A program made the translations under genes and the position numbers. Positions 43,014-51,586 of a stretch of 64,000 nucleotides of DNA are shown here, one piece after another. The first letter of the stretch is position 1; every line of letters begins with the position of its first letter. Source of the stretch: Streptosporangium pseudovulgare (GTDB lineage Bacteria > Actinomycetota > Actinomycetes > Streptosporangiales > Streptosporangiaceae); assembly GCF_014648055.1 (NCBI RefSeq), contig NZ_BMQJ01000007.1, forward strand, positions 63,046 through 127,045. Reading direction: 5' to 3'. The notes beneath the pieces are model-generated. The model did no database searches, had not been told where the DNA came from, and saw only the letters and a program-made list of their open reading frames with translations.

Positions 43014-43874
43014 TCACCGCTCGGCGGAGGCGGTGAGCTCGCCGATCGCGTCGGCGAAGTCCGGCCAGAGCCGGCGTGGCAGGTCGTGGCCCATGCCGGG
43101 GAAGGTGACCAGCTTGGCGCCGGGGATCGCGTCCGCCGTGGCGATCCCCCCGGCCACCGGGATGAGCTGGTCGGCCTCGCCGTGCAGCACGAGGACGGGT
43201 ACGGTGACCTCCCCGAGCAGCGCCGTACGGTCGCCCGAGGCCATGATCGCGGCGAGCTGCCGCGCGGTCCCGGCCGGGTCGTGGCCGCGGTCGTAGCCGA
43301 GTCCGGCGATCTGGGCGACGCGCTCCCGGTCCATCCGGTAGCCGGGGGACCCGAGGATCTCCCAGGTGCTCAGCGCCTGCCGGATCGCGGCCTCGCGGTC
43401 GGGCGGCGGCGGCGCCATGAGCGCCGCCATCGCCGCCTCGGTGGGCGGGGCGACCGCGTGGCCGGGGGTGGACATGATCGAGGTGAGGCTCCGCACCCGG
43501 CGCGGGTGGCCGATCGCCATCGCCTGGGCGATCATGCCGCCCATCGAGGCGCCGACCACGTGGGCCGACTCCCAGCCGAGCGCGTCGAGCAGCCCGGCGG
43601 CGTCGTCGACCATGTCGTCGAGCCGGTAGGGGGCCCCGCCGCCACCGCCGGGGGCGGGCATCCCGGCGTCGCCCAGGTGGGTGGACTCGCCGGCGTCGCG
43701 GTTGTCGAACCGCACCACGTGGTGCCCGCGTCCGGCGAGCAGGTCGCAGAACTCCTCGTCCCAGTGGATCATCTGGGCGCCGAGGCCCATGATCAGCAGG
43801 AGTGGCCGGTCGCCGGGAGATCCGAAGGTCTCGTAGACGATCTCGATGCCGTTGGCCCGGACGCGCGTCGTCAT
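43014..43874 (-). CDS. Alpha/beta hydrolase
   Basis: 286 aa from ATG 43874. The oxyanion region is LLLIMGLGAQMIHW, nucleophile Ser in VVGASMGGMIAQAMA, acid Asp in VLHGEADQLIP, and His in FPGMGHDLP. A Gly/Pro-rich insertion (GDAGMPAPGGGGGAP) is part of a cap region. The set resembles actinobacterial esterases or aclacinomycin-methylesterase-like (RdmC) enzymes. No metabolic neighbours clarify its substrate. Confidence 0.88.
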   Translation of the reverse strand: MTTRVRANGIEIVYETFGSPGDRPLLLIMGLGAQMIHWDEEFCDLLAGRGHHVVRFDNRDAGESTHLGDAGMPAPGGGGGAPYRLDDMVDDAAGLLDALGWESAHVVGASMGGMIAQAMAIGHPRRVRSLTSIMSTPGHAVAPPTEAAMAALMAPPPPDREAAIRQALSTWEILGSPGYRMDRERVAQIAGLGYDRGHDPAGTARQLAAIMASGDRTALLGEVTVPVLVLHGEADQLIPVAGGIATADAIPGAKLVTFPGMGHDLPRRLWPDFADAIGELTASAER

Positions 43875-44120
43875 GTCGCTCCCTCTCCCCGTCCGTCCGC
43901 GGGCGGGCCGGGTGGCCGCCCGGGCGGTTCCCGCCGCGCGGAGGCGGCGGACCGGTGACCCGAAACAGAATGTCATTCTGCCCAGGCCGGGGCAAGGCAT
44001 CCCCGCGCCGGAGGGCCGGAGACGCAGAACGGGAGCGGACGCCCTGCGCCGGCGTCCGCTCCCGTGTCCAGGGGAGGCTGGGGTTCGAAGTTCTTCGCTT
44101 CCGGCCGTCACGGTCCGACG

Positions 44121-44196
44121 GCATCGTGGCGGCGCGACGGCATCATGGCGGCGCGACGGCATCATGGCGGCGCGACGGCATCATGGCGGCGCGACG
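44121..44196. repeat. 19-bp tandem repeat, four copies
   Basis: The unit GCATCATGGCGGCGCGACG occurs four times (the first with one change), then decays into GACGG words to about 44260. It lies in the 419-bp stretch 43875-44293 between the hydrolase gene start and the end of the secreted-protein gene. No coding gene is seen in that stretch. Confidence 0.9.
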
Positions 44197-44293
44197 GCCG
44201 CGACGGTCCGGCGCCGTGACGGCGCGGCGGCCGTGACAGCCGTGCCGGTCCGGCGCCGTCGCCGTCGTCACGACTTCGGCGGCGCCGCCCTCA

Positions 44294-45067
44294 TTACGGC
44301 TTGACGGTGATCTGGACCGGCTTGGCCGGGTCGCCGTCCCGCTTGTTCCAGGCACCGGCGGAGAACGGGACCGGGTAGTTCTTCTTGCCCGGGCCGTCGC
44401 CCCACTTGGTGATGACGTAGTCGACCTTGATGTGGCCCATGCCGCCGTTGCCGTCCACGCCGAGGGTGTCGGGGTTGAACGTGCCGCCGGTCAGGTCGGC
44501 GAAGGTCTTGGCGTCGAGGTCGATCATGACGCCGCTGCTGGAGGGGACACCGGGACCGCGGTCGCCGACGAAGAACTTGGCCTTCTTGCCCTTGTAGATG
44601 ACGTAGCCCTCGGTGAACAGCGGCCAGCTCGGGCTGGCGATCATGCCCTTCTGCATCGGCTTGCCGCTGGCGGGGAGGCCGGTGTCGCCGGCGCGACCGG
44701 AGGAGTCGTCCCAGAAGTAGGAGGCCTTGGTGTGGCCCTTCAGCATGACGGTCTTGGTGACCTTCTGCGGCTTGGCCGGGGCGGCCTGCTCCGGCGCGGC
44801 CTGCTCGGGGGCGGCCTGCTCGGGGGCGACGGCGGGCTTCAGCGCGGCGGCCTGGGTGGGGGCGGTCTCGGGGGCGACGGCCGCGACCTGCTCGGTCACC
44901 GCGGCGACCCGGGCGCCGGCCGCGGGGACGGCGGCGGGCACGTCGTGGTCGGCCGAGGGGAGGGCCGAGACGGCGGCGGCGGAGGCGAGGAGCCCGGCGC
45001 CGACCAGGCCGGCCACGGCATAGCGGGTCTTGCGGGCGTTCTTACGGGGGTCCAGGGAGGAAGGCAT
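44294..45067 (-). CDS. Secreted double-psi-beta-barrel-like protein under riboswitch control
   Basis: 257 aa. A basic start and hydrophobic segment (about 15-35) form a signal peptide. An Ala/Pro/Glu/Gln region with three EQAAP repeats (about 80-96) follows. The C-terminal domain (about 100-257) shows TKASYFWDDSSGRAGDTGLPASGKPMQKGMIA, VGDRGPGVPSSSGVMIDLD and FADLTGG, a pattern seen in RlpA/expansin-like double-psi barrels (conserved DRGP...DL). Such domains bind or cut peptidoglycan or polysaccharide. The c-di-AMP riboswitch upstream is typical of actinobacterial cell-wall hydrolase genes and supports a wall function. Catalytic activity is unproven. Confidence 0.75.
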   Translation of the reverse strand: MPSSLDPRKNARKTRYAVAGLVGAGLLASAAAVSALPSADHDVPAAVPAAGARVAAVTEQVAAVAPETAPTQAAALKPAVAPEQAAPEQAAPEQAAPAKPQKVTKTVMLKGHTKASYFWDDSSGRAGDTGLPASGKPMQKGMIASPSWPLFTEGYVIYKGKKAKFFVGDRGPGVPSSSGVMIDLDAKTFADLTGGTFNPDTLGVDGNGGMGHIKVDYVITKWGDGPGKKNYPVPFSAGAWNKRDGDPAKPVQITVKP

Positions 45068-45309
45068 GAAGAAACGAACTCTTTCGCGAGGGAACGGGGC
45101 AGCCGCGTGCCATTGCGAAAAGGCACCGGCGGGGTCGCGCTCACAGGGAAGAGGGGCGCAGGAGTAGATCAGGTGGTGCTACACGGAGCGCTGGGGGATG
45201 CCGCGACCGATCGCGGCGAGAGGGCCCAGGGGGCGTGGAAGTCTCAGAGGACCGGCAGTGAAATGGTGTATACCGGTACGAAAGTGGCGCAGTCTCCCAC
45301 TGGGGGATC

Positions 45310-45470
45310 TCCTCTCCATCTCGTCTACCGGGTTAGCTGACGGGTTCGGGCGGTGGAGTGCCCTACCACCGCGTTCGCGGCGGATTCACCCCGGAAGGGT
45401 GGGTCCCCGGCTCCCGTGGCCCTGGCGGCTTCGGGATTCGACGTCGGCCCGGCCGCTCCCTCGGATGAGG
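45310..45470 (-). ncRNA. c-di-AMP (ydaO/yuaA-type) riboswitch
   Basis: Read on the - strand, the leader holds the expected conserved blocks in order: AATCCCGAAGCCGCCAGG, GCCGGGGACCCAC, GGGGTGAATCCGC, GGGCACTCCACCGCCCGAACC and CGTCAGCTAACCCGGTAGACG (the last on the + strand at about 45322-45345). These are marks of actinobacterial ydaO-type aptamers. It ends about 240 nt ahead of the secreted-protein start at 45067. In other actinobacteria the same element switches off wall-hydrolase genes when c-di-AMP is high. Edges are approximate. Confidence 0.85.
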
Positions 45471-45496
45471 GTGCAGGTCACCTGCCGATGACTAGG

Positions 45497-45524
45497 ACAC
45501 TACCGGGCAAATGCGACAAAGCAA
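45497..45524 (-). promoter_or_regulatory. Candidate promoter ahead of the riboswitch
   Basis: On the - strand TTGCTT (45519-45524) and TAGTGT (45497-45502) are 16 bp apart, correctly placed to start a transcript that includes the riboswitch. The remaining non-coding stretch to 45742 shows no gene. Confidence 0.4.
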
Positions 45525-45742
45525 AGCAGAACCCATGGAAACGCCAGAAGATCTACCTTCTATAGCCAAGAAAGGGCAGGCGTCCGGGTTTAGCCTCCGT
45601 CAGACCGGCTCGGACCAGGGGATACACGCCGCGGCGAATTACCTGAAGGTGATTCACCGCCGCCATTCCCGGTGGTCCGGCCCGCCGTTCCCACCCGGCC
45701 TCGCGGGCCCCGCGCCCGCCCCCCGGGACGTCCCCGCACCGG

Positions 45743-46570
45743 TCAGTCCCACCAGAACGACCAGGCGTTCCTGCCCATGATCTGCTCGGCATAGCCGGCG
45801 AGCGTGCCGGCGCTGTAGATGACGCTGTCCGGGCAGAACGTCCAGTGCTCGGCCGCGACGTGCAGGGCGTGCTCCGCCGTCGTCGGGGGCGCCGCGACGC
45901 TCAGGTCAAGGGTGTTGAAACCCACGCCCACCAGCCGCGCCCCGAACCGCTCCTCCCAGCTCCGCACCACGGCGGCCAGCGGGACCATCCACTCGTTGTG
46001 GTTCAGCGCGCCCTGCCATCCCATGACGGCCAGCGCGTCGGCCCCCCGGCCGGCGGCCACCAGGCCCAGGGGGGTCCTGCGCTCGGCGACCAGGCCGGCG
46101 TACCAGTCGGCGACCACGTCGGGGTCGGCGGCGAGCCGCCCGGAAGGGGCCGGCCCCGGGCACCGCGAGCCGAACGGGGCCAGCAGCTCCAGCTGGTCGT
46201 CGCTCGCCTTCTCGGTCCAGTCGGCCCAGACCTCGGCCATGAAGGCGGAGGTGTGGTAGTTGTCGATCTCCTCCACCGTGTCCGGGGCGATCTGCCCGGA
46301 CGACCACGGCTGGACGGAGTCCTCCAGCAGCAGCGGCCACAGACCCGAGCGCGGATGCTCGGCCCGCAGGCCGGACCACAGCTCGGCGGAGACCGGCTCG
46401 TCACTGAGCCAGAAGGCCGGACGGTAACCGACCATCAACGGGGAGTAGCCGGGGTCGGGCCACACCACGTCGCCCGGAGGCAGCTCGACCGAGAGCGCCC
46501 GGCCCTCACCGCCGCCGGCGAACAGCTGGCCCAGCAACGGCGGAAGTTGCCCCCGCTCGCAATCGCTCAT
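45743..46570 (-). CDS. DUF4253 protein
   Basis: 275 aa from ATG 46570. The C-terminal ~110 residues form the DUF4253 domain: VMGWQGALNHNEWMVPLAAVVRSWEERFGARLVGVGFNTLDL and AAEHWTFCPDSVIYSAGTL. The front half is Trp- and Pro-rich with no known family. Function is unknown; DUF4253 proteins are cytosolic and sporadic in actinobacteria and Bacillus. It stands alone between the riboswitch region and a LysR gene. Confidence 0.85.
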   Translation of the reverse strand: MSDCERGQLPPLLGQLFAGGGEGRALSVELPPGDVVWPDPGYSPLMVGYRPAFWLSDEPVSAELWSGLRAEHPRSGLWPLLLEDSVQPWSSGQIAPDTVEEIDNYHTSAFMAEVWADWTEKASDDQLELLAPFGSRCPGPAPSGRLAADPDVVADWYAGLVAERRTPLGLVAAGRGADALAVMGWQGALNHNEWMVPLAAVVRSWEERFGARLVGVGFNTLDLSVAAPPTTAEHALHVAAEHWTFCPDSVIYSAGTLAGYAEQIMGRNAWSFWWD

Positions 46571-46809
46571 CCCTGTCGATCCGATCCTGACCACGGACCA
46601 ATTTTGGCCTGTCAGGCGGCGGGAGGACAGTTCTCCCCCCAGCGCGGCCGAAAAACAACGCGCTCGCGGCCCTCGCGGGGAGGACTCCCCCCCGCCTCCC
46701 GGCGGGAAACGGGCGGCCTGCCAGGGGGGGCCGGGCGGTCTCCCCGTGAGGACGCCGGACGATCCTCCGCCGTCTCCCGTCGGGAACCGGGCGGCCTTCT
46801 CCGCCGCCC

Positions 46810-47715
46810 TCAGCGGGAACCGGGCGGCGCGGACGCGAGCTCCGCGAGCTCGCGGACCACCTCGACGAACCCGCGCACCAGCGGGTCGTCCGTACCCTCG
46901 TGCCAGGCCAGGGCCACCCGCAGCGGCTCGACGTCGGTGAGGGGCACCCAGGCGAGGTCGGGGCGGGCGTAGTAGCGGGCCATGCTCGACGGGGCGAAGC
47001 AGACGGCGACGCCCTCGGCCACCTGCTCCAGCATCTCCTCGACGTTGTCGTTGGTCGGTCCCCAGCGCGGGGCTGAACCGTCCGGCCGGGGGTTGACCGC
47101 CCACCAGTCCACCCATTCGCGCGGCGCCCGCTCGGTCCACATCAGGGGCTCCTCGGCCGTCTCCATGATGGAGACGCCGTCGCGGCCGGCGAGCGGGTGA
47201 CCTGACGGCAGGCCGACGACCCGTCCCTCGACGTGCACGATCTCGGACCGCATGCCGGTGAGGTCGGCGGGCAGCCAGGCGAAGGCGACGTCCACCCGGC
47301 CCTCGCGCAGCGCGGCGGCCTCCTGGCCCCAGTCGAAGCGCTTGGGCTCCACCCGCACGCCGGGGTGGCGGCGGGCGAACTCGGCGCGGGCGCGGGTGGT
47401 GAGCTCTCCGGCGCCGCTGGCCTCGAACCCGACGCGCAGCCTCCCCGCCCGTCCCAGCCGGTGCCGCTCCGCGGCGGCCGTCACCCGGTCGGCCTGCAGG
47501 AGCGTACGGCGGGCCTCGTCCACCACCTCGCGTCCGGCGGCGGTCGCCCGCACGCCCCCGGCGTGCCGGTCGAACAGCCGGACGCCGAGCTCGCCCTCCA
47601 GGCTCCTGAGGGCGTAGGACAGGGCGGGCTGGCTGACATAGAGGCGCTCGGCGGCCCGCCCGAGGTTCCCCACCTCGTCGATCACGACGAGGTACCGCAA
47701 CTGGCGAAGCTCCAC
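46810..47715 (-). CDS. LysR-family transcriptional regulator
   Basis: 301 aa from GTG 47715. MELRQLRYLVVIDEVGNLGRAAERLYVSQPALSYALRSLEGELGVRLFDR is a textbook LysR winged helix; residues about 90-290 form the periplasmic-binding-like effector domain. The divergent gene 107 bp away is a short-chain dehydrogenase, a usual LysR target. The 239-bp gap past its stop repeats GGGAACCGGGCGGC-type words three times. Confidence 0.93.
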   Translation of the reverse strand: MELRQLRYLVVIDEVGNLGRAAERLYVSQPALSYALRSLEGELGVRLFDRHAGGVRATAAGREVVDEARRTLLQADRVTAAAERHRLGRAGRLRVGFEASGAGELTTRARAEFARRHPGVRVEPKRFDWGQEAAALREGRVDVAFAWLPADLTGMRSEIVHVEGRVVGLPSGHPLAGRDGVSIMETAEEPLMWTERAPREWVDWWAVNPRPDGSAPRWGPTNDNVEEMLEQVAEGVAVCFAPSSMARYYARPDLAWVPLTDVEPLRVALAWHEGTDDPLVRGFVEVVRELAELASAPPGSR

Positions 47716-47821
47716 CCTGCGATCATAAATCCCCTTTATGGCTTGCCTCGTTCTCTGTCTTGGACGCCCCCGCATGCCGTCCGGCATAACGGAAGACGTT
47801 GACGACGACATGGAGGCCGAG

Positions 47822-48715
47822 ATGGACATCCGTACGGGTACCGAGACGAACACCGGGACGAGCGCTCCCGCACGCCGGGCGGAGGGCCGGGTCTGGCTGA
47901 TCACCGGCGCGTCCTCCGGCTTCGGCCGGGCGATCGCCGAGGCGGCGCTGGCGGCCGGTGACACCGTCGTCGCGGCGGCCCGCAGGCCGGAGGCGCTCGA
48001 CGACCTGGCCGCCGCCCACCCGGAGCGGGTCGTCATGGTCGGGCTGGACGTCACCGACACCGCCCGGATCGCCGCAGTGGTCGCCGAGGTCGTCCTCTGG
48101 TACGGGCGCGTGGACGTGCTGGTCAACAACGCCGGGCGAGGGCTGGTCGGCGCCGTCGAGGAGACCTCCGACCGCGAGCTGCGCGACCTGATGGAGCTGC
48201 ACTTCTTCGGCCCGGCGGCGCTGACGCGAGCCGTGCTGCCGCACATGCGCCGGCAGGGATCGGGCGCGATCGTGCAGATGAGCAGCATGGGCGGCCGGTT
48301 CACCTTCCCGGGCGTGGGCGCCTACTCGGCGACCAAGTTCGCCCTGGAGGGGCTCTCCGAGGCGCTCGCCCAGGAGGTCGCGCAGTTCGGGATCAAGGTG
48401 CTGGTCGTCGAGCCGGGGGCGTTCCGGACGGGCTTCGCCGCCGGCGGCGCCCTGCTGCAGTCGGCCGCCATCCCCGCCTACGAGGCCGTCGTCGGGCAGG
48501 TCCGCGCGGACCTGCCCGGCTCCGACGGCAGGCAGCCCGGCGACCCGGCCAAGGCGGCGGCGGCCATCCTCGCCGCCCTCGACGCGGAGGAGACCCCGCT
48601 GCGCCTTCCGCTGGGCGACGACGCCGCCGACGCGATCGCGGCCAACCTGGAGAACGCCCGCGCGGAGTTCGCCGCCTGGGAGAAGGTGGCCCGCGCCACC
48701 GGCTTCGACGCCTGA
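47822..48715 (+). CDS. Short-chain dehydrogenase/reductase
   Basis: 297 aa from ATG 47822 (ATG 47810 also in frame). LITGASSGFGRAIAEA is the NAD(P) loop, NNAGRG marks the cofactor pocket, and the Ser-Tyr-Lys triad is MSSMGG..YSATK. VVEPGAFRTGF is the typical loop after the active site. Closest to the SDR group of oxidoreductases (YbbO-like/retinol-dehydrogenase-like). Substrate is unknown. Divergent from LysR, probably regulated by it. Confidence 0.92.
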   Translation: MDIRTGTETNTGTSAPARRAEGRVWLITGASSGFGRAIAEAALAAGDTVVAAARRPEALDDLAAAHPERVVMVGLDVTDTARIAAVVAEVVLWYGRVDVLVNNAGRGLVGAVEETSDRELRDLMELHFFGPAALTRAVLPHMRRQGSGAIVQMSSMGGRFTFPGVGAYSATKFALEGLSEALAQEVAQFGIKVLVVEPGAFRTGFAAGGALLQSAAIPAYEAVVGQVRADLPGSDGRQPGDPAKAAAAILAALDAEETPLRLPLGDDAADAIAANLENARAEFAAWEKVARATGFDA

Positions 48716-48980
48716 CCGGCCCGGCGCGCCCCCGGGGCCGGGCGGGGGCGGGAATCCGCCGGGCCGGCCCCCGGCTCCACGCGGGAGAGGGACCAGGACC
48801 CGGGACGCCTCAGAGCCGGCCCGGCGAACCCCGGCTCCGCGCGGGGAGGGACCGGGTTCGATGGAAGCGGGCCCCGATCAGGTCACGGGACGATAACGGT
48901 TGACCGTTACCGTCCCAATGAAGATCGGAAACGGATATCCAGGAGCGGCTCCGTCCCCTTTTCGACCTGGAAGACGGCCC

Positions 48981-50021
48981 ATGTCCCACCCCGAACGCAC
49001 CCGACACTCGCGCCGCGCACCGCGCCCCCGGCCCGCCTGGCCCCTCCGGCTCGCCCGGAGCCTCCCCGTCCGGGTGGTCCTCGTCGCGGCCGTGACCCTG
49101 GCCGCCTTCGCCTACTCCAACAACGGCTCCTGGCGGGCGCACGGCAAGGGCGAACCGCTGCTCCTCGCCCACCGCGGCCTGGCGCAGACGTTCGGCTTCG
49201 AAGGCATCACCAACGAGACCTGCACGGCCGAGCGCATCCACCCGCCGGAGCACTCCTACCTGGAGAACACGCTGGCCTCGATGCGGGCGGCCTTCAGGGC
49301 GGGGGCCGACATGGTCGAGTTCGACGTCCAGGTGACCCGGGACCGCCGGATCGCCGTGTTCCACGACGCCACCCTCGAATGCCGCACCGACGGCCGGGGC
49401 GAGGTCCGCGACCACACCCTCGCCGAGCTGCGACGCCTCGACATCGGCTACGGCTACACCGCCGACGGCGGCGCGACCCACCCCTTCCGCGGCAAGGGCG
49501 TGGGCCGCATGCCGACTTTGGAACAGGTCCTCGCCGCGTTCCCGGAGCGGAAGCTGCTGATCCACGTCAAGAGCGACGTGGCGGCCGACGGCGACCTGCT
49601 CGCCGGCCGCCTGGCCACGCTGCCGCCGGAGCGGCTCGCCGCGCTCACCGTGTACGGCGGGGACAGGCCGGTGGCCGCGCTGGCCGCGCGGCTGCCGGCC
49701 GTACAGGTGATGTCGAAGGCCCTCATGATGGACTGCCTGAAGCGCTACGTCGCCGTGGGCTGGACCGGATCCGTCCCCGACGCGTGCGCCGGCCTGGAAC
49801 TGCACGTCCCGGAGAAGTACGGCCGGTGGCTGTGGGGCTGGCCCAACCTGTTCGTCGAGCGCATGCGCGCCCGCGGCACCCGCGTCGTCGTCGTGGCGGG
49901 ATCCGGCGACTTCTCCGAGGGCTTCGACGCCCCCGCCGACCTCTCCCGCCTCCCCGAGGGCTACACCGGCGGCGTCTGGACCAACCGCATCGACGTCGTC
50001 GCCCCGCTCCTGGACCGGTGA
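48981..50021 (+). CDS. Exported glycerophosphodiester phosphodiesterase family protein
   Basis: 346 aa from ATG 48981. A basic start and one hydrophobic stretch (about 30-48) give a signal or anchor. GDPD motifs: LLLAHRGLA (catalytic His), ENTLASMRAAFRAGADMVEFDVQVTRD (metal Glu/Asp), AVFHDATLE (second His), and LLIHVKS. The enzyme would free glycerol-3-phosphate from phospholipid head groups outside the cell. A Cys-containing insert (NETCTAERIHPPEHSY) is unusual and may form disulphides with Cys at ECRTD. Confidence 0.87.
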   Translation: MSHPERTRHSRRAPRPRPAWPLRLARSLPVRVVLVAAVTLAAFAYSNNGSWRAHGKGEPLLLAHRGLAQTFGFEGITNETCTAERIHPPEHSYLENTLASMRAAFRAGADMVEFDVQVTRDRRIAVFHDATLECRTDGRGEVRDHTLAELRRLDIGYGYTADGGATHPFRGKGVGRMPTLEQVLAAFPERKLLIHVKSDVAADGDLLAGRLATLPPERLAALTVYGGDRPVAALAARLPAVQVMSKALMMDCLKRYVAVGWTGSVPDACAGLELHVPEKYGRWLWGWPNLFVERMRARGTRVVVVAGSGDFSEGFDAPADLSRLPEGYTGGVWTNRIDVVAPLLDR

Positions 50022-50045
50022 GACCGGCCGGGGAGCACGCGGTGG

Positions 50046-50864
50046 TCAGCGGCCGACGGCCGCCCGTACCTCCCTCATCAGGGCCGCCGCCTCGGTGACG
50101 GTCTCGGCGATCCGCTCCGCCGGCTCGCCGACGCGGCCGAGCAGCCGCCCCGCCCGTACGGCGAAGTCCTCGGGCGCGGCGGGCAGCCGGCCGGCCGAGG
50201 CCACCATGCCCTTCTCGTTGATCAGCCAGCGGCCCGCGTGCCCGTGCAGCGCCTGGCAGGCGACGCCGACCGCGCGGAACAGACAGCCGGCCGCGTAGGC
50301 GGGGTCGGCTCCGGACACCCCGTAACGGGCCAGCTCGACGCAGAAGTCCGCCTCCCACATCCCGTCGGCGAGCGCGTCGCCCAGGGCGGGCGGGTAGGCG
50401 CGGGTCCGCTCCCGCAGGTCCGTCAGCTCCCCGCCGGGATCGGCCAGCACCCGGCACAGCGCGACCTCGCCGGCGTAGGCGTGGGAGTAGAAGCCCAGCG
50501 GGTGGCCGGGCTGGACGCCGATCTCGTAGCGGCCCTCCCGGCAGCCGGCCCAGACCCGGTGGACCCGGTCCAGGTCGCGGTAGATCCAGTCGACCCGGTG
50601 ACCGCCGACGGTCAGCCAGCCCCCGCCGTTCACCCACGGGCCCCAGCCGCCCGGCGCGGTCAGCTCCGCCCGCTCCCCCGCCTCCCGTACGGCCAGCGCC
50701 CGCAGCGCCGTCACGTCCAGCTCTCCCCGGTAGTACAGCCCGAGGTCGAAGTCGGAGTCCGGGCGGTGCGTGCCGCGGGCCCGGCTCCCGCCGAGCACCA
50801 CCGCGACCACTCCGGGCACCTCCGCCATCCACCCGGCGAGCGCCTCCAGCTTCGTGTCGTCCAC
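50046..50864 (-). CDS. Nucleotidyltransferase-fold protein
   Basis: 272 aa from GTG 50864. VVLGGSRARGTHRPDSDFDLGLYY is the nucleotidyltransferase signature (GGSxAxG and DSDFD with metal Asp). The rest is helical and matches a substrate-binding back half as in MNT-type or aminoglycoside-adenylyltransferase-like proteins (DUF4037-like pattern). Its own target is not known. It stands alone. Confidence 0.85.
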   Translation of the reverse strand: MDDTKLEALAGWMAEVPGVVAVVLGGSRARGTHRPDSDFDLGLYYRGELDVTALRALAVREAGERAELTAPGGWGPWVNGGGWLTVGGHRVDWIYRDLDRVHRVWAGCREGRYEIGVQPGHPLGFYSHAYAGEVALCRVLADPGGELTDLRERTRAYPPALGDALADGMWEADFCVELARYGVSGADPAYAAGCLFRAVGVACQALHGHAGRWLINEKGMVASAGRLPAAPEDFAVRAGRLLGRVGEPAERIAETVTEAAALMREVRAAVGR

Positions 50865-50905
50865 GACGACATGATCACACAGCCGTCCCGCCGGCGGCGT
50901 CGGCG

Positions 50906-51289
50906 TCAGTCGTCGTCCTCGTCATCGTCCTGGTCGGCGGCGGCCGTCGAGGTGATCCCGCCGGTGGCGGCGTCCACGACGATCTCCTGCACGGCCCCCT
51001 TGCCGTCGGCGACCTCGACCTCCCACGAGGTGGCGTCGCCCTCGGTCTCCAGCTCGGTGGAGACGATCCATCCGCCGCTCACCTTCGACAGCGCGGTCCG
51101 CTGGGCCTGCTCCGCCGGTACGGCGGGCTTGCGCAGGGCGCCCGCGTCGTCGCCGGAGCCGGTCCCGGGGGTGGCGGACGAGGACGGCGAGGCCGGGTCG
51201 GCCTGGATCTCGTCGGCGAGGGCGGCGCCGCCACCGGCCACGACTCCGGCGAGGGCGAGTCCGGCGATAACGATCATCGGCTTGCGCAT
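50906..51289 (-). CDS. Exported PepSY-domain protein
   Basis: 127 aa from ATG 51289 with GAGAAAG upstream. A signal segment (about 5-25) leads to an Asp/Ser/Pro linker and a PepSY unit (AEQAQRTALSKVSGGWIVSTELETEGDATSWEVEVA). The protein ends in an acidic DDDEDDD tail. PepSY proteins often inhibit proteases or buffer the envelope. The 297-bp gap upstream to 51586 has GGATCGGCCGGCGGCCGGG twice but no gene. Confidence 0.87.
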   Translation of the reverse strand: MRKPMIVIAGLALAGVVAGGGAALADEIQADPASPSSSATPGTGSGDDAGALRKPAVPAEQAQRTALSKVSGGWIVSTELETEGDATSWEVEVADGKGAVQEIVVDAATGGITSTAAADQDDDEDDD

Positions 51290-51586
51290 CGGGCTTTCTC
51301 CATATCCGTTGAGAGGCGCGGTTCCGTGGAATCCGCGACGACCCCTCAAGGCTGCTCGCCCGGGTGATAGCGCGTTGCTGCGAAGTTCCTAAGGAATCGT
51401 TAACAGCCCGCCCCGGACGGCCCGCCGGCGGCGCCCCGGGATCGGCCGGCGGCCGGGGCGCCGCCGGAGGACGCCGCCGAGCCCGACCGGATCCTGCCGG
51501 GATCGGCCGGCGGCCGGGACGCGGCCACCACGCCCCCACGGGCCGCGGTCTCCGGGCCGCCGGCGATCGACGCCCGTACGCGCAGG

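Noticed and set aside
43875-44293. Coding gene in the 419-bp gap with tandem repeats
   Set aside because: Open frames there are Arg/Ala-rich products of the repeat and lack ribosome sites.
45511-45792. Small open frames on both strands beyond the riboswitch
   Set aside because: They overlap the probable promoter or the DUF4253 3' end and have no ribosome site or family match.
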